A DNA stretch of 5,009 nucleotides. Origin: Desulfobacteraceae bacterium (GTDB lineage Bacteria; Desulfobacterota; Desulfobacteria; Desulfobacterales; Desulfobacteraceae). Position numbers and translations under genes: made by a program. The stretch covers positions 1 to 5,009 of the forward strand of contig JAFLJU010000387.1 of the NCBI GenBank assembly GCA_022712835.1, in the 5' to 3' direction. The first letter of the stretch is position 1. Each line of letters starts with the position of its first letter. Shown piece after piece: positions 1-5,009 of this stretch. The notes beneath the pieces are model-generated. The model saw only the letters and a program-made list of their open reading frames with translations. It was not told the DNA's origin and made no database searches.

Positions 1-654
1 GAGACCGAATCCCAGGAGAAAAAACAGATAGAGGTCCTGGAATCAGCCGAATTGGCCCGTCAGATTTCCTATGCATTGGGGTATGATGTATTCAGGAATG
101 TGTCCCAGTATATGGATTTAGACCTGGCCTCCTTTATCAAAGGGGTCAATGACAAGCACAAAGGCGAACTTGCCATGGAAAAAGATCAACTTCGCCAGAT
201 GCTCCTGGCTTACCAGCGGATTGCCCGGCAAAAACAGACCCAGCAGATGGCACAGACAACGGAAACCAACCGGGTGGAAGGGGCAAGATTTCTGGAGGGG
301 AACAAACTAAAGGAAGGGGTGGTTTCTCTGTCTTCGGGTCTTCAATACAAGATTATGGAGAAGGGCGAGGGAGTTTTGCCAGGAATCAATGATACCGTGG
401 AATGCAACTACAAGGGCTCTGTTTTGGATGGGACGGTTTTTGATTCCTCTTTTACCCGGGGGAAACCGGCTGTTTTCCAAGTCAACGGGGTTATTCCCGG
501 ATGGGTGGAAGCCTTGCAGCTAATGCCCGTGGGGTCCCGGTGGGAATTATATGTTCCTGCCAACTTAGCCTATGGCGACCAGGGAGCCGGAAATGCCATC
601 AAACCCGGACAAACCCTTATTTTTGAAGTGGAACTTCTGGGGATTATTGATTGA
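1..654 (+). CDS. Mip/FklB-like FKBP-type peptidyl-prolyl cis-trans isomerase, 5' truncated
   Basis: Catalyses cis-trans isomerisation of X-Pro peptide bonds; relatives of this two-domain type (Legionella Mip, FkpA, FklB) are mostly periplasmic or surface folding factors. The frame is open from base 1, so the gene starts upstream; a TTG at 52 lies inside the conserved N-terminal domain and is unlikely to be the start. Of 217 visible residues, about 18-105 form the charged helical dimerisation region, beginning with the ARQISYALGYDV segment. Residues about 109-216 form the FKBP catalytic domain, opening with SSGLQYKI. Expected pocket residues are present: Y137, F147-D148 (VFDSS), V164-I165 with W168 (VIPGW), Y181 (LAYG) and F198 (LIFEVEL). 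The match to Mip is close by eye. A signal peptide or lipobox cannot be judged because that part is missing. The stop overlaps the convergent racemase-family gene by 11 nt. Confidence 0.95.
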   Translation, partial: ETESQEKKQIEVLESAELARQISYALGYDVFRNVSQYMDLDLASFIKGVNDKHKGELAMEKDQLRQMLLAYQRIARQKQTQQMAQTTETNRVEGARFLEGNKLKEGVVSLSSGLQYKIMEKGEGVLPGINDTVECNYKGSVLDGTVFDSSFTRGKPAVFQVNGVIPGWVEALQLMPVGSRWELYVPANLAYGDQGAGNAIKPGQTLIFEVELLGIID

Positions 655-1951
655 TGACTTTTTTGTCTTTGGCATCCACCCCGTATTTTTTTTTGTTTGA
701 GTTGAGTCTCATAGCCGTCAAAAGACCTTTGTCCTTTATGGTATAAAACATTAGTTTTCTTTTGTTCATGGTGAAAAATTGTTTGCCGTATTTCTTGAGT
801 TTTGCCGCGTCGATTTCAAATCCAAGACCGGGATCAAAGGTGGGATTCAGGATGCCGTTTTCATGGACAAAGGGTTTTTTCAGAATGCCGTCTCTTTTCT
901 GAACGGTCCAAGAGGGGGGATTGATGGGATATTCCAGAGGTTTTATCCCATTGAACCCACTGGCCAGAAGTACCTGGAGATTCACGGCAAAGCCAATCCC
1001 GTTGGTCCAGGTGTGTGGAGTGAATTTTAAGCCATGGAGTTTGCAATGGGCTGCCACATCCAGTGTGTGGGAGATGCCTCCGGTCATGATCGCATCGGGT
1101 TGGAAAATATCATAGCATTTTTTCTCCACCATTATTTTAAGTTCCGTCTTGCCATTGGTATGGATTTCTCCACCGGTGATGGGGATACGGCTATAGCGGG
1201 TCAGCTTGGAAAGATTCTCATAATCATCCATGGGAAGGGGTTCTTCCAGCCAGGCAATCTTCATCTCGGCACAGGCGTCGGCAAAATATTTGGCCCGGTC
1301 AAGATCCCATAGGGGGGCATCATTGATAATGGTCACCCGCCAGGCCTGGTTGGCATCCACCCCAATGGCCATTTTATCACCCACCGCATCCACAACCGCC
1401 CTGACATGGTCGATATCGGTCTGTACGTCAAAGGCGTGAACTCTGATTTTAATGGTTTTAAACCCTTCGGAAAGGCGTGCCCTTGCTTCAAAAACCCGGG
1501 AATCGGCATCTTTAATTTCCCCTGTGGAGGCATAGAGTTCCACCGGTTCCCCTTTGCCGCCCAGCAGTTCATACGTAGGTTTGTTGGCAAGTTTTCCTTT
1601 GATATCCCAGAAAGCCGGCTCAATCCAGTTGGCCCGGACACCCAGGTAAGAAACCTCCCTTAAGCGTTGGAGCATGAGGTCGATGTCGGTGGCATCATGT
1701 CCCAGAAGATAGGGGGCAATCAGGTTGCCAAGTCCCTGTCTTTCCGAGGCAATGGCAGGGGCGGCACTATATCCTTCAATTCCGTCCCGGGTGGTGATGC
1801 GGATCAGATCAAACCGGTTGTCCGTTGCCGGATACCCCGGAATCCAGCTGGGATAAAAGGGCTTTTCAAGGGGAATTCTTACATGGTACATGTCCACCCT
1901 GCTGATTTGATTCCCCTGGTTCCCCTGATTTTCCTGGTTTTTCTGGTCCAT
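644..1951 (-). CDS. Mandelate racemase/muconate lactonizing enzyme family protein (enolase superfamily, MR subgroup)
   Basis: Enolase-superfamily enzymes abstract the proton alpha to a carboxylate using Mg2+, leading to racemisation, dehydration or cycloisomerisation. This 435-residue protein has the capping domain at about 16-140 and the barrel at about 145-385. Visible catalytic residues are K168 and R170 (KIR, the KxK/R position), metal ligands D199 (GVDAN), E236 (WLEEP) and E262 (GGEIH), the Asp-His dyad D286 (QPD) and H313 (TPHTW), and E340 (PLEYP). This is the mandelate racemase pattern rather than the enolase or muconate cycloisomerase pattern. The substrate cannot be named from sequence; an acid-sugar dehydratase or a racemase are both possible. 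Start: ATG with GGGAGG four bases upstream, and family homology from about residue 16. Oddities are an Asn/Gln-rich N-terminus encoded by 9-bp repeats and a basic tail of about 45 residues. It lies 34 nt after pckG on the same strand, probably co-transcribed. Confidence 0.93.
   Translation of the reverse strand: MDQKNQENQGNQGNQISRVDMYHVRIPLEKPFYPSWIPGYPATDNRFDLIRITTRDGIEGYSAAPAIASERQGLGNLIAPYLLGHDATDIDLMLQRLREVSYLGVRANWIEPAFWDIKGKLANKPTYELLGGKGEPVELYASTGEIKDADSRVFEARARLSEGFKTIKIRVHAFDVQTDIDHVRAVVDAVGDKMAIGVDANQAWRVTIINDAPLWDLDRAKYFADACAEMKIAWLEEPLPMDDYENLSKLTRYSRIPITGGEIHTNGKTELKIMVEKKCYDIFQPDAIMTGGISHTLDVAAHCKLHGLKFTPHTWTNGIGFAVNLQVLLASGFNGIKPLEYPINPPSWTVQKRDGILKKPFVHENGILNPTFDPGLGFEIDAAKLKKYGKQFFTMNKRKLMFYTIKDKGLLTAMRLNSNKKKYGVDAKDKKVINQ
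1907..1945 (-). repeat. 9-bp tandem repeat coding an Asn/Gln-rich N-terminus
   Basis: Inside the racemase-family gene, codons 3-14 consist of four 9-bp units of form CAGRRRAAY (CAGAAAAAC, CAGGAAAAT, CAGGGGAAC, CAGGGGAAT), followed by a partial CAA. They encode QKN-QEN-QGN-QGN-Q. Because the unit is a multiple of three, gain or loss of units would change peptide length but not the frame. Confidence 0.85.
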
Positions 1952-1955
1952 GGTG

Positions 1956-1961
1956 CCTCCC
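1956..1961 (-). promoter_or_regulatory. Ribosome binding site of the racemase-family gene
   Basis: Read on the minus strand this is GGGAGG, four bases before the ATG at 1951. It is the clearest Shine-Dalgarno on this strand and fixes the start upstream of the Asn/Gln-rich repeat, so the repeat is very probably translated. It lies within the 34-nt gap after pckG. Confidence 0.75.
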
Positions 1962-1985
1962 TATTTGATGTGAAACCCTTTTTAG

Positions 1986-3923
1986 TTAATCTGCCAAATG
2001 ATCCGGGGTGATAACGCTTCCCTTTCGGGCTTTCAGTTCGGACAGCGCCTGTTTTTGAGAGGCCAGAATATCAAATAATTTTGAGGGAATTTCCTCTTCT
2101 TTGGCATAGGCGGTTTCCTGTAGCTCGATGCGGTTGATGATATTGTCGCAATAGAGGGAAAATTGTTTTTCATACAAGGATTTCGGGTATTCTTTGGAAA
2201 TAATCTCTTTGAATAATTGTTGTAAATCTTCGTATCTGGGTATATTCCCGATGGGAGTATGTAAATAGGATATTTCGTTGTGGGCATATCTTTCCAGCCA
2301 GGCAAGCCAGACCTTGACATCTTTTTTCTCACCCAACAGCTTGTTGGTATCTCCTCCCCGGGCTTTTTCCGTCAGAAAATAATTGAGTCCGGCCATGACC
2401 GGCCGGTGGGCTTCCTGGATGGCGGGGTTGCCGAAAAATTTAAACTGGGCATCCATGTAATCGCCCAAAGACCCTGGAATAAAAGGCGCATTAGCCCAGG
2501 GAGCCCGTTTGACACCGGATGCCCCCACTTCGGTGGCAGTTGCAGCCGATACAATACAGGCCCCAATAACCACTCCGTTGTCGGAATCCGTGGCAACCCA
2601 GACCGGTGGCATGGTGTCCGCATCCCTGCCACTATAGGTAAATATACGGGTCAGAACCCCTGCGGGATTCTGGGCCTCGGGGGAATAATTTTCAAGGGAG
2701 GTGGATGCCAGAGTGCACCGGGAGTTTGGATGGGACATGGGGATGGGCTTTCCCGCTTCATCTGTCTTGCCTTCCTCCCATTCCCCCTGGAAATTAATCC
2801 CTTTTGCAGGGTGGGGCTCATCATTGCCTACCCAGTGGGGAAGATTGTTTTCATCTATGAGTACGTTTGACCAGATCACTTCATGTCCTTCCTCCCTCAT
2901 CACCTTCATGAGCAGGGGGTCCCCTTCTCGGTTGACATCCTCTACAATCCCAAAGATCCCGTTTTCCGGATTGATGGACCGGATACTTCCGTCGTCGGCA
3001 ATCCACATCTGGGCCAGGTCATCTCCCACAAATACACTTCCGGCCATGGCCGTTGTGGTTTTGCCGCATCCGCTGGGGGCGGCTCCGGCACACCAGGTGA
3101 TCCGGTTCGAGGGGCCGGGAATCCCGGTAATAAACATGTGCTCGGACAATTCTTTTCCCCGGTTTGTATAAACCGCCTTGTCCACGGCAAACCGGTGATT
3201 CCCTTTTTTCAGCAGCAGGGTATTTCCGGCATAGGTACATTTGTAACTATAGGTGGTTTGGAATTGCCTATCCATAAATACCCTTGCATGGGGCAGGTCT
3301 TCGGTTCTGTTTTTCCCTTCGGAATGGAGATTGGTGAAAAAATGACCCTGGTTGTCTACTTCTTTGTCAAAGGCGTCAAAGGTATTCCGGTAGAGCAACT
3401 CTGCGCTGTGGCTTACATAGGCGGAACTGGTGATTTCAAGGGCTGGGTTGGAAACAGGTGATCCCACCGGGCCCCGCATGTAAAACCCCACAATCATGGT
3501 CATGCCTTCCATGATGTTTTTCAGGCTTTCCTGAATATCTTCAAGGGCTTTTCTTCGGTCCATGCGGTTGGCAAGGGAAGAAATATGGTCTTCCGGGTTG
3601 GCAATATAGAAGGTCCGGTCTACGATCCTTCCCTGCTCACCGGCCAGGTCAAAATGGATGGTATGGTTTGCCATGGCAAGGGGGTGTTCTTCTTTTTTTT
3701 CAAGGGCCAGGTTTTTAATAAATGCCTGGTCTTCCATGGAACCGGTATTGATAAACACCTTGTCCGGGTTGCAAATCACAATGGCATTGGCAATCCGTGA
3801 GAGAATTTTTGGGTGCTTGATTTTTGATATCCGGGACAGTTGCACATCATCCATTTTCTGTTTAAAAATTTGGAGTGCCTCATCGGGAGATTCAATTTTT
3901 CCAAGGGTGTTTAAAATATCCAT
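1986..3923 (-). CDS. pckG: Phosphoenolpyruvate carboxykinase, GTP-type family, divergent
   Basis: PEP carboxykinase converts oxaloacetate plus a nucleoside triphosphate to PEP and CO2 (gluconeogenic) or runs in reverse (anaplerotic), in the cytoplasm. At 645 residues it is a little longer than typical GTP enzymes (about 590-625). Family marks in order: R99 (substrate Arg, GRIVDRT), MRGPVGSPVS at 149-158 then EITSSAYV, YAGN at 231-234, K239-K240, H262 (SEHM), P-loop APSGCGKTT at 282-290 with the reactive-type Cys286, metal-binding VGDD at 299-302, INPENG at 317-322, HPNSR at 398-402 and TPIGNIP at 556-562. The usual guanine-binding FLWPGFGEN loop is absent around 525-536, and the Arg of the RSEATAA segment is Val458, so nucleotide preference is uncertain. 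The ATG start fits the family N-terminus but has only a weak GGA Shine-Dalgarno; no ATG, GTG or TTG lies in frame before the upstream stop at 4002-4004. First gene of a probable two-gene operon. Confidence 0.93.
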   Translation of the reverse strand: MDILNTLGKIESPDEALQIFKQKMDDVQLSRISKIKHPKILSRIANAIVICNPDKVFINTGSMEDQAFIKNLALEKKEEHPLAMANHTIHFDLAGEQGRIVDRTFYIANPEDHISSLANRMDRRKALEDIQESLKNIMEGMTMIVGFYMRGPVGSPVSNPALEITSSAYVSHSAELLYRNTFDAFDKEVDNQGHFFTNLHSEGKNRTEDLPHARVFMDRQFQTTYSYKCTYAGNTLLLKKGNHRFAVDKAVYTNRGKELSEHMFITGIPGPSNRITWCAGAAPSGCGKTTTAMAGSVFVGDDLAQMWIADDGSIRSINPENGIFGIVEDVNREGDPLLMKVMREEGHEVIWSNVLIDENNLPHWVGNDEPHPAKGINFQGEWEEGKTDEAGKPIPMSHPNSRCTLASTSLENYSPEAQNPAGVLTRIFTYSGRDADTMPPVWVATDSDNGVVIGACIVSAATATEVGASGVKRAPWANAPFIPGSLGDYMDAQFKFFGNPAIQEAHRPVMAGLNYFLTEKARGGDTNKLLGEKKDVKVWLAWLERYAHNEISYLHTPIGNIPRYEDLQQLFKEIISKEYPKSLYEKQFSLYCDNIINRIELQETAYAKEEEIPSKLFDILASQKQALSELKARKGSVITPDHLAD

Positions 3924-3967
3924 GTTAGTATCCGTATTATTGTATGGGTCATTATTTGCGTGGTCAT
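3911..3967 (-). other. Possible 18-codon upstream ORF overlapping the pckG start
   Basis: An ATG in a leader repeat opens a frame encoding MTTQIMTHTIIRILTWIF and ends at a TAA 13 nt inside pckG, in a different frame. A second ATG in the next repeat is in the same frame. I see no Shine-Dalgarno before either ATG, so it may not be translated; it is listed because its overlap with the pckG start could couple or hinder pckG translation. Confidence 0.15.
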
Positions 3968-3992
3968 TATTTGTGTGGTTATTATTATCAAA
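3934..3992 (-). repeat. 15-bp direct repeats in the pckG leader
   Basis: On the minus strand two adjacent 15-bp units, CACACAAATAATGAC (3963-3977) and CACGCAAATAATGAC (3948-3962), differ at one base. They are flanked by degenerate units TTTGATAATAATAAC (3978-3992) and CCATACAATAATAC (3934-3947, 14 bp). All four share an AATAATNAC-like core. The array ends 10 bp before the pckG start codon, so it lies in the 5' leader or overlaps the promoter. Confidence 0.8.
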
Positions 3993-4003
3993 GGTTACTT
4001 TTT

Positions 4004-4028
4004 AAATGATTTTCAAAAAAATGATTTT
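4004..4028. repeat. AAATGATTTT direct repeat, 15 bp apart
   Basis: AAATGATTTT occurs at 4004-4013 and again at 4019-4028, start to start 15 bp, the same period as the pckG leader array. The AT-rich sequence makes chance recurrence quite possible. A shorter AAATGAT recurs at 4059-4065. Confidence 0.5.
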
Positions 4029-4115
4029 TTTTCTTCTAACATTTAATGAATAAAAATCAAATGATATCTTAAAATAATTTTTTTAAAATATTTTTCTTTT
4101 TTATGAAATAAGCTG

Positions 4116-4121
4116 TATAAA
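4116..4121 (+). promoter_or_regulatory. Candidate -10 element for the PHP gene
   Basis: TATAAA lies 52 bp before the ATG at 4174 and would give a leader of about 45 nt. The sequence about 17 bp upstream is T-rich and has no good TTGACA match, so this is a weak prediction resting on the -10 hexamer and position alone. Confidence 0.3.
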
Positions 4122-4140
4122 AACAAGCGCATGCACAAGT

Positions 4141-4154
4141 AAATTGCAAATTGC
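4141..4154 (+). repeat. Tandem AAATTGC duplication before the PHP gene
   Basis: AAATTGC is repeated head to tail at 4141-4147 and 4148-4154, immediately before the G-rich ribosome binding site. It lies in the presumed 5' leader. Function unknown; two copies of 7 bp may be chance. Confidence 0.5.
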
Positions 4155-4162
4155 GGGGGAGG
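4155..4162 (+). promoter_or_regulatory. Ribosome binding site of the PHP gene
   Basis: GGGGGAGG ends 11 bases before the ATG at 4174. Spacing is on the long side but the purine run stands out in an AT-rich leader. Together with the PHP motif beginning at residue 8 it fixes the start. Confidence 0.65.
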
Positions 4163-4173
4163 CAGGTTTAAAT

Positions 4174-5009
4174 ATGAAATCGAAAATAGTTGCAGATTTA
4201 CACAATCACACCAACGCATCCGATGGTGACTTTGCACCGGAAAATTTGGTGAAACTGGCAAAAGACCTGGGTTTAAAGGGATTGGGTGTGACAGATCACG
4301 ATACGCTCGAGGGACTCACAAAGGCGGTCAGGGCAGGGGATTCCCTGGGAATTGAGGTAATCCCCGGTGTGGAGGTGTCTATCCGGTTTAAACGGCCCTA
4401 TTTTACCGGGACTTTGCACATGCTGTGTTATTTTTCCCGGGACAGACTGGCAGACGAGGCTTTTGTCCGAACCTTTGAATCCATTCTGGCCCAGGGCCGC
4501 GGGGAAAGCCTTGTCAGGGATCGGATTGCCCAGATTAACCGGGTATTTGGTCCCCAGGGGAAATCCCCCCTGTTGAAACGGGACATGGTTTTTCAAGATA
4601 TTGCCGATTACAGCAAAAAGGCTACCCGGCGGCATTTTGCCCTGGCCCTGGCAGAAAAACTGGGTCTGGAAGGAAAACAAATTATCAATGGGGTAATCGG
4701 CAACGCAAGTCCGGCCTATCTGCCATCGGGCATAGAACTTGAGAAGGCCGCCTCCATCATTAAAACGCTTCCGGTGATGGCGGTCCTGGCCCATCCGGCC
4801 GCAGGTTCCTTTCCCGGGGAAGGGCATTATAAAGAGGTACTGCCCCCTCTTGACGTGGTTGAGAGAATCTTGCCCGAGTTTGTTGAGGCGGGTATTCAGG
4901 GAATCGAGGTCTACTATCCGGGACATACCAAAGAACATCGGCAGATTCTTAAAGCCTGGGCAAAAAAACACACCCTTTTGATCTCGGGTGGGTCGGATTG
5001 CCATGATGC
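4174..5009 (+). CDS. PHP-domain phosphoesterase, YciV/RNase AM/3',5'-nucleoside bisphosphate phosphatase-like, 3' truncated
   Basis: Metal-dependent phosphoesterase of the PHP family. Characterised relatives either hydrolyse 3',5'-nucleoside bisphosphates such as pAp or, like E. coli YciV, act as 5'-3' exonucleases on short RNAs and rRNA 5' ends. The 278 visible residues contain every expected metal ligand: H10 and H12 (DLHNHT), D17 (SDG), H42 (TDHD), E67 (GVEVS), H82 (LHMLCYF), H207 (LAHP), and D275 and H277 (GSDCHD). Between H82 and H207 lies the helical insertion usual in this subfamily, with the RRHFALAL segment and YLPSG. E. coli YciV has about 293 residues, so only a short C-terminus is probably missing. 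The frame has no stop before the window ends. The gene is divergent from pckG with its own ribosome binding site, so co-regulation is possible but not shown. The exact substrate cannot be told from sequence. Confidence 0.93.
   Translation, partial: MKSKIVADLHNHTNASDGDFAPENLVKLAKDLGLKGLGVTDHDTLEGLTKAVRAGDSLGIEVIPGVEVSIRFKRPYFTGTLHMLCYFSRDRLADEAFVRTFESILAQGRGESLVRDRIAQINRVFGPQGKSPLLKRDMVFQDIADYSKKATRRHFALALAEKLGLEGKQIINGVIGNASPAYLPSGIELEKAASIIKTLPVMAVLAHPAAGSFPGEGHYKEVLPPLDVVERILPEFVEAGIQGIEVYYPGHTKEHRQILKAWAKKHTLLISGGSDCHD

Larger units (their letters stand above)
3924..4173. promoter_or_regulatory. AT-rich divergent intergenic region between pckG and the PHP gene
   Basis: This 250-bp stretch separates two divergently transcribed genes and must carry at least one promoter on each strand. 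It is much richer in A+T than the flanking genes, with long A and T runs around 4015-4032 and 4078-4103. It contains several short direct repeats, listed separately. For pckG I find only a weak -10-like GATAAT (minus strand, 3984-3989); the nearest -35-like TTGAAA (4011-4016) is 21 bp away, too far for a standard sigma-70 promoter. No RNA gene or rho-independent terminator is evident. Confidence 0.7.

Noticed and set aside
52..654. FKBP gene starting at TTG 52
   Set aside because: The frame is open back to base 1, the residues before 52 continue the N-terminal region, and there is no Shine-Dalgarno at suitable distance; the true start is outside the window.
661..700. T-run at 685-693 as a terminator for the FKBP gene
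   Set aside because: No stable hairpin precedes the T-run, and it codes for a Lys-rich part of the racemase-family tail on the other strand.
2280..3461. Plus-strand open frames of 156-196 codons opposite pckG
   Set aside because: They lie wholly antisense to the conserved PEPCK domain, overlap each other and show no family motifs.
3934..3992. CRISPR-like array
   Set aside because: The units are 15 bp, adjacent without spacers and only four in number, with two degenerate; no cas gene is nearby.
3924..4001. In-frame N-terminal extension of pckG through the 15-bp repeats (Asn/Asp-rich)
   Set aside because: The frame is open from the stop at 4002-4004 and the repeats keep phase, but it contains no ATG, GTG or TTG, and PEPCK homology does not need it.
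4273..5004. Long minus-strand frame of 243 codons antisense to the PHP gene
   Set aside because: The plus strand here encodes a full set of PHP metal-binding motifs with a ribosome binding site; the antisense translation shows no recognisable domain and is a shadow of codon bias.

Overview
The window reads as ordinary chromosomal DNA from a Gram-negative bacterium. The Mip/FKBP-type prolyl isomerase with its helical dimerisation region, a GTP-type PEP carboxykinase, a mandelate-racemase-type enolase-superfamily enzyme and a YciV-like PHP phosphoesterase would fit a metabolically versatile anaerobe such as a Desulfobacterota (sulfate-reducer-like) lineage. That placement is an impression from protein style and gene combination, not a proof. 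I see no tRNA, rRNA, CRISPR, insertion sequence or phage gene. Coding density is high and there is one real intergenic gap.

Layout: (1) Bases 1-654, plus strand: the 3' part of a Mip/FklB-like FKBP peptidyl-prolyl isomerase whose N-terminus lies upstream of the window. (2) Bases 644-1951, minus strand: a mandelate racemase/muconate lactonizing enzyme family protein whose stop overlaps the FKBP stop by 11 nt, tail to tail. (3) Bases 1986-3923, minus strand: a divergent GTP-type phosphoenolpyruvate carboxykinase lying 34 nt upstream of the racemase-family gene, so the two probably form an operon read from right to left. (4) Bases 3924-4173: an AT-rich, repeat-bearing divergent intergenic region that must hold the pckG promoter and the promoter of the gene to its right. 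(5) Bases 4174-5009, plus strand: a PHP-domain phosphoesterase of the YciV/RNase AM/3',5'-nucleoside bisphosphate phosphatase type, cut by the window end just after its last metal-binding motif.

How the genes may work together: PEP carboxykinase interconverts oxaloacetate and PEP. The co-directional enolase-superfamily enzyme acts on an unknown carboxylic acid, plausibly feeding or draining central C3/C4 acids. The flanking FKBP and PHP genes look like separate transcription units with housekeeping roles.

Most interesting points: the carboxykinase keeps its P-loop and metal sites but lacks the usual aromatic guanine-binding loop and an arginine in the active site. An array of 15-bp repeats sits directly in the pckG leader and generates a short upstream ORF overlapping the pckG start. 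The racemase-family protein carries a 9-bp-repeat-encoded Asn/Gln-rich N-terminus and a basic C-terminal tail. Nothing here amounts to a clear new defence or mobile system.
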